The notes beneath the pieces are model-generated. The model had not been told where the DNA came from and did no database searches. It saw only the letters and a list, made by a program, of their open reading frames with translations. A stretch of DNA of 64,000 nucleotides, from NCBI RefSeq assembly GCF_003589595.1, contig NW_020653900.1:3890223-3954222 (forward strand), in the 5' to 3' direction. The translations under genes were made by a program, and so were the position numbers. Source of the stretch: Hyposmocoma kahamanoa (lineage: Eukaryota; Arthropoda; Insecta; Lepidoptera; Cosmopterigidae). Shown here piece by piece: positions 11,228 through 22,207 of the stretch; the first letter of the stretch is position 1; each line of letters begins with the position of its first letter.

Positions 11228-12080
11228 AATAGTAATAACCTCACTGGATCATATTACTAACATCACAAAAAAAACAATAACTTTATTGCAAAATAAAGAC
11301 AGACAGTTACAGAGATGTGTCTAGCTCCCAAACTAGGGTCCCCAGTAGGTAGCTAAGTCTTACGTCCGTTATGTGTGTTGCCTCAAAATAACAATAACTA
11401 AGTCTATTACAATAAACGTGTAAAATATGATAGGTAGAACACAAAAAAGAGGTGGTTTATATTTTATTTTGGAATATAAACCACCTTAATAGTTAATAAA
11501 TTTGTTACATTATGCTGTATATTGCCAGTGTTTATAAATACGACAAAAAGAAAACCGCCTACTCTAGACACAACAAAGAACAAAAAAGTCAAAGAATTTT
11601 TTTACAAGGCAAGTTTTTTTTATTTATTATAGATATGTTTATTATTTCGTAGCAGTAGAGCAGCTTGTGAAAGAGTTCGTCCAGGGAAGAACTGCCACCT
11701 TTCCTATTTCTGCCGTCAAGCAGTAATGTCACCACTATTGTGTTCCAGTTTTGAAGGGGTGTTGGTGAAATTATAGGCACATGGGACTTGTCAACTTATC
11801 TCTCAGGGTGACTGGCGCAGTGGCAGTGCCCATAAGATCTTTGAGATTAAAAAACTTTAAATGGCACTACAACTGTTATGGATAGCCGTGTCGCTTACCA
11901 CCAGGTGCACGACTTGATCGTCCCGCCACTTGTTATTATAATAGAAAAGAAAAAAAAAACGATAAGATGCAATAATATTTTAAAAACGAAGTCACAAAAG
12001 CAAGGAGGGTAGACAGTCACAACAGCGTACGATCGCCATTCACTAGTCATAAACAACAACTTTGTTCCATGACTTATAAT
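11228..12080 (-). repeat. Family T copy split by ~780 bp
   Basis: 11228-11267 (ggatcatattactaacatca) and 12047-12080 (gtcataaacaacaactttgt) are adjacent halves of family T; the DNA between includes a family A copy, a perfect 13-bp hairpin at 11451-11485 (ggtggtttatatt / aatataaaccacc), and unassigned sequence. Confidence 0.5.
11651..11960 (+). repeat. Family A copy, most complete
   Basis: Defines the family in plus orientation: gtgaaagagttcgtccaggg, ctgccacctttcctatttct, ttgaaggggtgttggtgaaa, cacatgggacttgtcaactt, gcgcagtggcagtgcc, gtcgcttaccaccaggtgca, cgtcccgccacttg, then an A-rich end. About 310 bp, no ORF, retroposon-like A-rich 3' end; no convincing tRNA-type boxes. Confidence 0.85.
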
Positions 12081-12091
12081 TCCAAACTAAT

Positions 12092-12290
12092 AATGCACAC
12101 ACACTCAATATAGCCCCGCACTAGGGAAATCGTGTGTCGAGGGTGCCATGGACACACACATAGACAACCACAAATTACACCCAAACTCACGAGAGAAATA
12201 AATGTAGGCCATGCAAATATTACTCCCAGCCCGGGAATCGAACCTGAGAAGTCCGGTATGGTAATGATTCGGCCATAGAGGCAGTATTAT
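12092..12290 (-). repeat. SINE E copy
   Basis: atagccccgcactagggaaa, gacaaccacaaattacaccc, cccgggaatcgaacctgaga, ggccatagaggca. Confidence 0.8.
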
Positions 12291-12679
12291 TCCAAATTCT
12301 ACCATTAATATGTATGTCGCACTATAAACAGTTCATATTTCTGCAGGAAATTTAGCAGTTGGCTGCTAAAAGCCTTGAATATGTCGCGGCACAAAAAAGA
12401 GGTAAATGCTCTTAACCCATATTAAAAGCTAAGTAGCTAGCTGCTCAGGTGGGCGCAGACCTTTGCTGAGGTCGCTACAGGAGAGAATAATTATATACTA
12501 CTAGAACTAAAAAGCTTTTATATACGCGGCCGCTGAAAAAATCAAGCACTTAAAATTAATCAGTGTCTAGCGGTTATGAAAAACCATTTTCTCAAGAATT
12601 TCCTATATTCAATCAAATATCCTATTATGAAATTTAAATATCTTAAAAAGGAAAAATATGTTTTCATCGGCCGTTTCTT

Positions 12680-13105
12680 ATGATATCAAGCAACGGGACA
12701 AATAAGTCGTGTGCCTGGTGGTAAGCGACACACCTATGACAGTTACAGTGACACTCAGATATTAAATCGCAGAGCTCATAGGGGCAATGGCAGGAAATGG
12801 ACGCGACTGCAATTTAATTATTTTTGACAACCAATTAGTATCGGGGTCACATGATACTCGCACTTGGGCTCATCCGTATTCCATTGCAACTGTAAATCGA
12901 CCCCGGGTTCAGATGCTACAAACCCGCCACTGCGCCCGTCACCCTGAGACATAAGTTGACAAGTCCCACGTGCCTATAATTTCGCCAGCACCCTTACCCT
13001 TCAAAACCGGAATACAGTAATGTCGACATTACTGCATGACGGCAGAAATAGATAAGGTGGCAGTACTAGCCTGAACAAACTCTTTCACAAGCTCTACTGC
13101 TCCTA
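12680..13105 (-). repeat. Family A copy with family B inserted
   Basis: gtgcctggtggtaagcgaca at the left, gacataagttgacaagtccc and aactctttcacaagctctac at the right. The middle (about 12793-12925) is family B. Confidence 0.8.
12793..12925. repeat. Family B copy inside family A
   Basis: cgactgcaatttaattattt, ggggtcacatgatactcgca, ccccgggttcagatgctaca. Related copies at 20946 and 37890. Confidence 0.65.
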
Positions 13106-13887
13106 GTATGTTCATACCATGTTATAATAGGGGTTAAAGTATGAAATTGCCGTTTTATTGCAATAGGTTCTTTGAATTTTCATAGAATCTTCATGGTTTG
13201 AGGTTTTCGAATGAAACTTTTTTCAAATGGTTTCTGTGATTTTTTTTTTTAAATTTGAAACATTTGAATATCGACTTTCAATTGTTTTTGTTATTCAATT
13301 TAGACAAGAAAGATGGATACTGCGAAAATTCGAGTGATTTTTGTTAATTAGTTAGTAGTTTAGTAGTTAAGTAGTCTTTATTAATTAGTAATCATACCAT
13401 GGTATGATTTTATAACAAAAGTGTGGTAACTGTGCACCTGTCATGAATAGGCCTATCGCTACTGACTTTTTCATAACATCACTGGGTGTCATAAAAAAAC
13501 GCGTAAATTCTTATATACATATATGCGTCCTTTGCGGCTACCTCGGCCTGAGCATCGGAGATATATTGCGGCTCGCCGGGACAATATTGCATAGAAATAT
13601 TCTAATATTTTCTAGACTTTTGTTTTCTCCATTTTATGGTTTTTCTCTTTTATTAAATATCTATTTAACCACAGCTAAATTCGTAAACCTCATACATTGT
13701 ACGTGAACTTTTGAGTAGGAACAAAAAATTGGTTTTATTTTTTACGATACCAAGTGTCGGGACGAACGAGTCATGCGCCTGGTGGTAATCGACACACCTT
13801 ACCATAGCAGTTGCAGTGTCATTCATAGCTTTTAAATCGCGAAGATCTGAATGGCACTGCCGCTGCGTCCATCACCTTGAGACATAA

Positions 13888-14088
13888 GAGCGGTTACACA
13901 TGGCGACTTTAAGCAGTGATGCAAACGCGCGACTGCATCGATACAAACGTGTGATTGCATCCGCTACACTTGTGATTTATAAGCGATTGCATCGATGCAA
14001 TCGTGACTTGTATCGATGCAGTCGCGCGTTCGTATCGATGCAACCGCGCGTTTGCATCGCTGCTAAAAGTCACCGTGTGTAACCACTC
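13888..14088. mobile_element. Palindromic MITE with TAA target duplication
   Basis: A 201-bp foldback element. The left end begins gagcggttacacatggcgac and the right end, read in reverse complement, begins gagtggttacacacggtgac; the arms continue to pair through most of its length (repeated gcatcgat blocks). TAA is present on both sides (13885-13887 and 14089-14091), and removing the element with one TAA restores the family A string gacataagttgacaag. A 3-bp TWA-type duplication suggests a PIF/Harbinger-mobilised MITE; that assignment is inference. Confidence 0.8.
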
Positions 14089-14117
14089 TAAGTTGACAAG
14101 TCCCGCGTGAGTGTAAT

Positions 14118-15729
14118 TTTTTTTTTATTTTTTTTTTTTATTGTGACTCGGCAAAATGACTGCCCGCGCCTGATGGAAAGTGCGAATACAGTCCAGAGAT
14201 GAGAGTAACGGATGGAAAACACAAATATCTTCACTCCGTCACTATCATTTTGCCGGTCTGGCCAAATGCTTCTTCACACTACGTTTGAAGGACCCGATGT
14301 TATAGAGGGGAGGGAATACATGCGCCGGGAGTTGGTTCCACAATTTGATGGTTCGGCATAAGAACGAATTGCCAATCTTTTTAGTGCGGGACGGTATTGA
14401 ACTGACCGTCCAACTGTGGCAACGCAGTCCGGCACGGGTGGTCCGCTGATGGAAAGGAGAGGAAGGGATAAGGTTGAATAACTCTTCAGAGCACTCACCG
14501 TGGTACAGGCGATAGAATACGCTAAGAGACGCTATATCTCTGCGAAGCTGTAACGACTCCGCATGCTCAGTTACATGAGGATCGTTGACAACACGGAAGG
14601 CGTAGCGCTGCAGTCCATCTAGGGCATCGAGCAAGTACTTGGCAGAGCCGTCCCAAAGGTGCGAACAGTACTCCATGCTGCTTCGGACCTGAGCTTTATA
14701 CAACAGGTATCGCAGCTCTGGAGTAAAAAATCGGTGCACCTTGTTCAGGATGCCAAGCTTGCGCGACGCGGTACAGATGACGCTCTCTATATAGTCTTTG
14801 TTGCTCATGTCCTTCCGGATGCTCATCCCCAGCAGGCTGAGCTTGTCCTGCAGCGTCAGCGTTGTACCCTGAAGATGGGGAAGTGGAAGGAATGGGGATT
14901 TTTTGGAACTGAACGCGCATACCTGGGTTTTCTTGGCGTTGAACTCAACCAAGTTTCGGGAGCCCCACGACGATATATGTTCCAAAACATGGTTGAGCTC
15001 AGCGACAAGTTTTTCCCGGTTTCTCTCAGGGTCCTCCCGGCTGCTGGACGATTGCTTATAATAGCAACCGTGCACTGTGCTATCATCTGCATAGCAATGA
15101 ATGTTGCCAAAAGGCAACAAGTCATTGATATGCAGAAGGAACAGCGTGGGCGACAGCACGGAGCCCTGTGGCACCCCAGCATTAACTGTCACGAGCCGCG
15201 AAGTGCCTCCGTCAACAAGGACACGCAATCTTCGCTCGCGCAGAAAGCCGGAGATCCACTCACAAAGGCGGTCGGGAAGACCATATGCCGGAAGCTTGGA
15301 GAGGAGACCTCGGTGCCAGACCCGATCAAAGGCCTTAGCAATATCCAGACTTATCGCTAAGGTTTCGCCCTGTTTGTCGATAGCTTCACCCCAGAGATGC
15401 ATTAGATACGCTAGAACGTCACCCGTTGATCGGTTCGGCCGAAACCCGTACTGTCGATCATTAAGAATGGAGTGACGTTCCAGGTGCCGGATTATCTGGA
15501 TATTTAGAATCCGCTCCATCACTTTGCAGAGCACTGAAGTGACAGCTATTGGGCGATAGTTTGTCGGATCAGACCGATCTCCTTTCTTGGGGATAGGTTG
15601 CACGTTGGCCTCCCTCCAAGCTAGGGGCACGTTACCAGATTGGTATGAGAGGCGGTATAAGCGCGTCAGTGCGGGAGACAACTCCGCCGCATACCTTTTA
15701 AGGACGATAGGAGGTATCCCATCTGGACC
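14118..15729 (-). mobile_element. 5'-truncated non-LTR retrotransposon (LINE)
   Basis: A LINE on the minus strand. Its 3' end is the T-rich run at about 14116-14140 (the poly-A tail read on the plus strand) and its 5' end stops at about 15729. It carries only the reverse transcriptase part of ORF2; the endonuclease and ORF1 are absent, as expected from 5' truncation during target-primed reverse transcription. Family A sequence flanks it directly: the A copy stops in gtgtaattt on the left and resumes at atttcacca on the right, so ATTT is duplicated (at least 4 bp). A fairly young insertion, because the reading frame is still open. Confidence 0.9.
14245..15729 (-). pseudogene. LINE reverse transcriptase, N-terminally truncated ORF2
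   Basis: RNA-directed DNA polymerase of a non-LTR retrotransposon (Jockey/CR1-like; clade not settled). The frame is open from the truncation point near 15729 to the stop at 14245, with no internal stop or frameshift; an in-frame TGA lies just outside, at 15733-15735. Counting from the TTG at 15681 (478 codons): NYRPI at about 41, QYGFRPNRST at about 77, the palm aspartate in DIAKAFD at about 113, GVPQGSVLSP at about 169 and the catalytic YADD at 197-200. The C-terminus has the usual LWNQLPAHVFP block. All catalytic residues are present, but there is no endonuclease domain and no natural start codon, so this is a dead copy with an intact palm rather than a working gene. ORFs on the other strand here are shadows. 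Confidence 0.92.
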
Positions 15730-16069
15730 ATTTCACCATTACACTTACCCTTATCTTATGTAACACACATATCACTTTCATTAACTTTTTATTCTGACTT
15801 GAGTAACGTTCTCGACTGTTTGACTTGAGCAGTGTTGTTAAAGTAATTCAACCCAATAGTTATGAATGAATGATTTACAATAATAAATACGTTATTATAC
15901 ATACTATAACAGGATATTCAAATTGTTTCAAGATTTATTTTACACTTATACAAGTGATGTGTTTCGTTGAATCCTTATTACAGTCATTTGGAATGGGCTA
16001 ATGACATCATATTTTTTTCTGGAACGGCATTACAATTCCATGGCATATATAAAGTTATTTTTGAAGTAC

Positions 16070-16195
16070 TAATAACCTTGCAGGACTAGATTACTAACAT
16101 CATAAACAACTTTTATTCCGCGACTTTTAACGTTTGTAACTTGACCAAAAATAAACTTTCAAGTTTTTTTGTACTATCTGACACTCTTCAGACTT
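16070..16195 (-). repeat. Family T copy
   Basis: ggactagattactaacatca, taaacaacttttattccgcg, tttttttgtactatctgaca. Confidence 0.6.
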
Positions 16196-16339
16196 GTATT
16201 TAATTTCAAATTACTATATTATATACACCATAATGATCTATAAATTATATAACTACTTAGTCTTTCATTTACATTACGATCCCTATACACCCTAGAACCG
16301 AATGGTTCCGCACGATTGTACTCGGGTGGCTGGCATTGT

Positions 16340-16465
16340 TATTTTTATCACTCTGAGCGCGAGCTTAGGTTCCTTTTTCCTCGTACTGAGCGTCTGGTGT
16401 CATTACTCAGATTTAATAGGCTATTATTGTGTACATATTTTCGATTTTGTATGAGAGTGAGGTAT
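16340..16465 (+). repeat. Family S copy 1
   Basis: gagcttaggttcctttttcc, attttcgattttgtatgaga; matched at 20250-20362. Confidence 0.6.
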
Positions 16466-16865
16466 CTGTTACGTAGGAACTATTAAGTAATCTTTGACCA
16501 AAATCTCTGACTGAAAATTATTGTCACACATGTGTAGTTTACATGTAATATGATCGTCATGTCAGTGTAGACGGTGATTACGCCGTACTGACGCTTTCTG
16601 CTACATTTTCCTACTAATTTATCAACATTCTATCTAAGTGAAACGAAGCACGGAAGCGCAAATGGTCACATCATGAAACGGCACTATCAAGTGTTCCATT
16701 CTGGAACAGATGCAACTATCAGTCTTCACTTCCTGACTTGTTTAACAGAAATATGGAACTATTCCAACTTGGCAGAGTCGCGTTTTAGTTCATTAATATT
16801 GAGGTGATGTAAACATGTTTTGGGACTGCGTATTGTATAGCATTAGCCCTGTCCATGTGACTTTT

Positions 16866-17100
16866 TTATGATACTAAGTGATCGGACGGACAATTTGTAC
16901 GCCTGGTGGTGAGCCTTACCCATAACAATTGCAGTGGCGTACAAAGCTTAATTGCAAAGACAGATCTTTGCAATTAAGCTTTGTACGCACTACTACTGCG
17001 CCCGTAACTCTAAGACGTATAAGTTGACAAGTCCCAAGTGGTCACATTACTGCGTTCTTAAACCTATTTCTGCGTTGTTGGCGGCAGAAATAGGCTTGTG
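16866..17100 (-). repeat. Family A copy with internal snap-back hairpin
   Basis: gcctggtggtgagccttacc at the left and gtataagttgacaagtccca at the right; between them a perfect 23-bp inverted repeat replaces normal family sequence. Confidence 0.8.
16937..16988. repeat. Perfect 23-bp inverted repeat, 6-base loop
   Basis: Arms 16937-16959 and 16966-16988 (gcgtacaaagcttaattgca / tgcaattaagctttgtacgc plus three more pairs), loop acagat. The left arm matches family A; the right arm is its copy. Confidence 0.95.
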
Positions 17101-18054
17101 GAAATGCCTGCCCGAATATTACGTCTTGGATCTTTTCAAGGTAAGATTAAATAGACATTATTTATGTCTGTATGCTTCATTGCTGATCTCATCGTCACTT
17201 TCCATCATGTAAGTTAGAGTGAAATGCCCACTTTTATCAACAATTAAAAACATAAACAATATGAATTGTAATATCTAACTTAATGCATATATCCTAGTAA
17301 TACGAGTAGTAACACAGCAGTCTCATACTAAGAAAAAACAAAAACAAAATACTTATTATCCTCTGAAAGTAGCACTTCAGGTAACAAATAGAAAATAAAA
17401 ATTTGTAAACAGATGTACAAACGGAAAATATAAGAGAGAAACTTCTTAACTTTAAAATGCATTGCTTTTTTTGGTCTTTCCTGTTCAGTGTTGCTATTTG
17501 TACTTATAATTTTCAGGAATTTTTGGCTGAAAACAGTCTTAAACGGCAACAATGAGTAGTAAAAACAATACTTATTGATATTGACACAGAGCTGTCCTCC
17601 GGTGTCAGTTAAACATTAATGATGAAATTAAATTATTGCAACCATACCCATATAACAAATTACAGTTACTCGAGAAATAAAATGGAGACAAAATTATGTA
17701 AATATTTCTTACTTATAGTGTCTCCCAACTGTTTTATCGTTTACTACATAATATCTGTTGGAATATGGCGGGTGCACTTGAACTGTCCGAAATGTAAGAG
17801 TAATGGCTGCGTGTAAGCCGTTGCTTGCAGTTTTGTTGCCTGATATAATTTGACGGTTTCGGTAAAACAACGGTTTGCACTAAGGCACTGAGGTCACTGG
17901 ATGAGGTAGGTCCCTTTGGGTTACAAACTTTATCTAAATTTGTTCCAGTTTCTGTGTATGAAGTAGATTCCGTTGTAGTGGTAGGTACTCGTGACACAGG
18001 GAATAGGGAATAGGAAATTTGAGACCAGGATGTGGTTGGCAGGTACTTTATCAT

Positions 18055-18118
18055 CATCAATTGCCTTCGTGGTCGAACGGTTACCTTGCTGGTCTGGGCT
18101 GGTCTTATCACCGGGCGT
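18055..18118 (+). repeat. tRNA-like SINE head
   Basis: ttgccttcgtggtcgaacgg then ttaccttgctggtctgg: an A-box side related to SINE E/F heads; the B-box arm is lost. Not a tRNA gene. Confidence 0.4.
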
Positions 18119-18617
18119 ATGAAAAAAGAAGTAAAAACTAAAAATATACTTACATAATTTCGTTAAGAAAGAAGATATCCATAATATTAACCTTAGAGCT
18201 AAGTCGAACCTTATGATACCACGATTTCGTTTAACTAAGGTAAACGATTCTTTTATGGGGAACTGTACACGTTTTTACAATAAGATTCCGGAGCATATAT
18301 TAAGATTACCATTTCATAGTTTAAAACTTACATTAAAAGTATTGTAATTGAAATGTCATATTACAAAATTGTAGACTATGTGTTACATAAAAATGTTTGG
18401 AAAGACAACATGAGTATAGATTCTACACAAATATGATTCAAATAGTATTCTATAGCATATAAGTTTATTTGAAAAGAGCAAGAGAGCGAGAAACTCTAGG
18501 GATTGAGTTTCATGCTCGTTCTTCTCAGGGAGGTCAGCGTAGTGAACGACCGGTAGCTTAAAAAATGACGTTTTCAAGTGTAAAAATAATTAATATTATT
18601 TGACTTTGACTGACTTT

Positions 18618-18650
18618 GACGAATTTGTTCGTCCCGTCAGTTGGTATAAT
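18618..18650 (+). repeat. Family A 3' fragment
   Basis: tttgttcgtcccgtcagttg, then the TTAA of the piggyBac-like element. Confidence 0.5.
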
Positions 18651-18653
18651 TAA

Positions 18654-19825
18654 CCTTCCAGTGTTCGCACCCTAACGCCGAACATAAGCAGTCGCGCGCG
18701 GTCTGTGAGACCGCAACTTTGCGCGTTCAGCTTGAGAAGACAAATGAATATTATCATGACGTTGTATAGCACATAATAAAAATAAGTTCTTTGTCTATAT
18801 AAATGAAAATAGAAAACATTATTTACTTATTATTTTTTTAATTTGTACTTATTAATCAAACAGTCTACAAAAATTCAAAATTTTAGTCATACAAAATTAA
18901 ACCGCGTTAGAAATCAAGAAAATAACAAAACAAGATGAAATTTTCTATCTTAGTCGTTAATAGACATCATGATTATTACTAAGACCAATCAAAATTATTA
19001 TCAATAATGATTGCACAGTTTTGTAGGAACTCTAAAAGCACAATTATTTTTCAATGTTTTTTTTTCATGATGTTCTACGTAATATCTTAATTCTAATATA
19101 ATAAAAAGGAAAACAAACTAAAAAACTTCCAAATATTTTTAAGAGTAGGTACCGGGTCAAGAGCACGTCAAGCTTGACACTTAAGACTTAAATTCAACTC
19201 TATGCCATCATTTGACATCATCAAAACCTTTATCTTCATCTTCTGTTTCCGCCTCCTCTGCAAGCCGTTCTGATTCATCGTAACTCATTGTCTACTAGTA
19301 AATAATTGAATATAACATTACATAAAATAATGAAATTTTGTAATATACGTAGATAGATAGATATACACGTTATTGCTCACACACAAGAACAAAAACAGTA
19401 CATAGACAACAATTAATGTGGGCAAAGGGGACTTATCGCTAAGAGCGATCTCTTCCAGACAACCATTGACATATAGGCAAGCTAATCAGAGCGTCAATAG
19501 CAAAATTTGAATTGTGTAGATAGACAACAATTAACATGAATTTTATTAAATAATATAGCACAAATAACATGAAGTACTCACCCAGGTTTCAATTTAATTC
19601 CATGATTTTTTCTGGAACACGACCGGTCGCGCGCGGAATCTGAGACCGCAAACACAAATAAAGACACATATGCGCTTGAGACGAATGTCACAGGGCTACT
19701 AAGGAGAAGTACCTCATCTCCTCGAGGATATCATGGTCGCGCAACCATTTATGGTTTATAGTTTTTGTAAAATGACTAAAATAAGGTCGCTGCGGTCCCT
19801 GTGACCGCGCGCGACCACTGAAAGG
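18654..19825. mobile_element. piggyBac-like non-autonomous element
   Basis: Left end: TTAA (18650-18653) then CCTTCCAGTG. Right end: CACTGAAAGG (19816-19825) then CTAA, one base from TTAA. Inverted ends CCTTYCAGTG with a TTAA target fit piggyBac. GC-rich hairpins sit just inside both ends: GCGGTCT/AGACCGC at 18698-18714, ggtcgcgcgcgg at about 19624, and gtgaccgcgcgcgacc at about 19800. About 1.17 kb, with only a 26-codon ORF, so it needs a transposase from elsewhere. Confidence 0.7.
19208..19288 (-). pseudogene. Short acidic ORF, possible transposase N-terminus
   Basis: ATG at 19286-19288, 26 codons, TGA at 19208-19210: MSYDESERLAEEAETEDEDK and six more residues. Too short for automatic calling. 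An acidic, Glu/Asp-rich N-terminus is usual in piggyBac transposases, and it lies inside the piggyBac-like element, so it is probably what is left of a deleted transposase gene. No similarity to a specific protein can be claimed. Confidence 0.4.
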
Positions 19826-20095
19826 CTAAAAAAGTGCCGTCGACTCGCCACTGAAGAGAATAATACCAGAAAGTTGCAATGGCATTTGAATAATAGCTCG
19901 ATGGGTAGCCATTGACAAGTCACTACTCTCAACGTTTAGCTGAATACAAAACGTGCAAAACCCTGCAATTGACACTCTATCGATATAATTTAAAATTAGC
20001 AGACTTGGCAAGGTTCCGTCATTCGCTCAAGGTTACGTGATAAGTGCCTACCGCTGAGTGCGCCGACGTCGGCGCAAACGCTCATATAAGTCTTC
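19826..20095 (-). repeat. Family K copy, uninterrupted
   Basis: Shares with 23044-23233 and 23742-23830 (opposite strand) gagcg.ttgcgccgac, taaccttgagcga and gcgagtcga. Contains a perfect 16-bp palindrome gcgccgacgtcggcgc at 20060-20075. It is the empty-site reference for MITE J copy 2. Confidence 0.8.
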
Positions 20096-20249
20096 CATTT
20101 ATGAACATTGAAATTATTATATAATATTAATTACTTAATACTAAATAAATAATTGTAACTAAATAAAAGTCTCAGACAAGTTGTCATTACAATCCAAACA
20201 GCCCTAGTGCATTCGTTTCCTCACGACTGCACACGGCGGGCAACATTAT

Positions 20250-20362
20250 TTTCACCTCTACGAACGCGTGCTTAGGTTCCTTTTTCTTCGTAGTGAGCGA
20301 TGACAATAGCGTAGGTATTTTCGATTTTGTATGAAAGTGATGTATCTCTTACGGTCTTGTGC
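20250..20362 (+). repeat. Family S copy 2
   Basis: gtgcttaggttcctttttct, attttcgattttgtatgaaa. Confidence 0.6.
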
Positions 20363-20645
20363 CGCCCGCACCCAATTACCGCCGGCAGCTGGCATTAAAT
20401 TGTTACTTAAATCAATTGCGTGGTCATCTTACAATCAATTTCAGAATTAACTACGGTTTGTGTTAACCCAATTACGTCGGTGTGCAACAATTGGCATCAA
20501 TCAATGTGCGCAATCCGGTCACAATGCCACAATGGTTCCTCTAATCCGATGAACAGGGTTCACTTAATCGCCTGTTGTCGTAGTCTAACTTGTTAAAGCT
20601 AGAAATACATGATTAATTTGATGTACCTAGAGCGTATTTCGTTAA
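20363..20645. other. Unique, repeat-free stretch
   Basis: More balanced composition, no match elsewhere in the window (ccgccggcagctggcattaa, ggcatcaatcaatgtgcgca). Not coding. A candidate for conserved non-coding sequence only because it is unique. Confidence 0.25.
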
Positions 20646-20945
20646 TATTAGACGTAACTGGTTGGTGGCTTTACCATTTCGCTCCAAATGTTGTTATTTA
20701 AAAAAAATGTACTCAAAAAAATAGGATCATTCTCAATACTGCCACCGTTAATTGAAAGTGCACTTCTGACAAAACTCAAAACCGAAAATAATGTACAAAG
20801 AAATGAAATTTTTAAAAATGTTAAAAATTCTGTTCTCTTGCGGTAACTTCGTACTTTATCCACCTTGGACAAAATAAAAATAGTGACAAGTTGGTCTTTT
20901 TGTACTTGACAGGACAATATGCATAACAAATTTTGTTTGTAAATG

Positions 20946-21045
20946 TCACATGCGCGACAAGAAACCAGTCCCGGGATCACACGTTCCTCGCATTTGGACT
21001 CATTCGGGTAAACCGACCCCGGGTTCAGATATTACAAACCCACCT
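20946..21045. repeat. Family B copy, partial
   Basis: cccgggatcacacgttcctc then gaccccgggttcagatatta. Confidence 0.6.
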
Positions 21046-21244
21046 TTTGAACTAACGGCTACAGAATATGTACCTATTGCAATTGAAGTAAATAGAGCGT
21101 TCGTAGTTATAAAAAAATACATTCGCGCAATTTGAGGCACTTCCAATCGCCTGTATCTGCTCAACTAAGTTATAGACAAACACCAACGCTACTTTATAAA
21201 ACGTGGTGAAGTATTAGAGACGAACTAGAGTCAAAATGCTCTTG

Positions 21245-21480
21245 CGTGCAGAATTCGCACGCTTTTCACGCTAGCGTGGAAAAGGTTTTTGAACTTCGAA
21301 CTTGATGATGGACTACGGTACACCTAACAACTTCTTTCGACGAAAAAAAAACATAATGACACGTTCAACTACGCGATTTGTCATACCTTATTTATGTAGT
21401 ATAAATCCGTTGGTATATTTTATTCTTATTATGATATATTAAATTGACAACTATAACTAATTTTAAAGAAGGATGGTGAA
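21245..21480 (+). repeat. Family R copy 1
   Basis: caactacgcgatttgtcata, tataaatccgttggtatatt, ttattcttattat; matched at 33090-33290. Confidence 0.65.
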
Positions 21481-22050
21481 AGCTGACCCAATAATTATAA
21501 AATCAACGAAGATCCGTTCATGGATCATGGATCCGTTCATTATGCCTAATTATCAATATATTTATGTATATTTTTAGAAGTCGGGAATACAGAAATTGTA
21601 AAACAATGTATTTTAGAATAGATGCAATAACACAACGCAATTGATTCAGTTCGACCACAGATTAAGTAACGCTCGTGTACATACATTTCATTTTAAGTAT
21701 GATTGAATGTTTACCGTATTGGGTATTTTATAGAACACACATAAAACATTAAAGCCATAAAATATCTAATGAAATAATCAATTAAACAGTAATGATATAA
21801 AGTCAAAAATAAAACACAATGTGACAAAAATGTTTAGACAATATTGACAAATCCATGGTCATGTAGACAACCAATCTCTAAAATGGCGCCACAATGTAAA
21901 AACAAGTGACAATCAGGTGAAACAAACAGTATTATACAGCCAAAGAGTTCCATTTTCAAATGTTGTAATTACTTTTTAAATATTGTTTATGTAAGTGGCT
22001 AGTTCCGGAAACTTATAGTGCGCCCTATGTAGTTAGCCTATATATTAACT

Positions 22051-22207
22051 ATCTCCGTGGCCGGACGGTTACCATGCTGGACTGCCACGCAGAGGTCCCG
22101 GGTTCGATTCCCGGGCCGGGGGAAATATTTGTACGGCTTATATTTATTTCTATCGTAAGTCTGAGTGTAATTTGTGGTTGTCTATGTGTGGGCTTATGAG
22201 TGTGTGC
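22051..22207 (+). repeat. SINE E copy (tRNA-derived)
   Basis: Head ctccgtggccggacggttac with a strong B-box arm (cccgggttcgattcccggg), then tttctatcgtaagtctgagt, gtaatttgtggttgtctatg. Full 5' part; joined tail to tail to SINE G. Confidence 0.8.

Larger units (their letters stand above)
13740..15755 (-). repeat. Family A copy split by a MITE and a LINE
   Basis: Family A in minus orientation: 13740-13887 (with cgcctggtggtaatcgacac), then 14089-14117 (gttgacaagtcccgcgtgag), then 15730-15755 (atttcaccattacacttacc). The two gaps are a 201-bp palindromic MITE and the LINE. Joining the three pieces gives the same order seen in uninterrupted copies such as 22846-23047. A three-layer nest. Confidence 0.85.

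Noticed and set aside
14659..15475. Plus-strand ORFs of up to 233 codons
   Set aside because: Antisense shadows of the LINE reverse transcriptase.
17734..18111. 125-codon Ser/Thr-rich minus-strand ORF
   Set aside because: Overlaps a SINE-like head and shows no domain or signal peptide.
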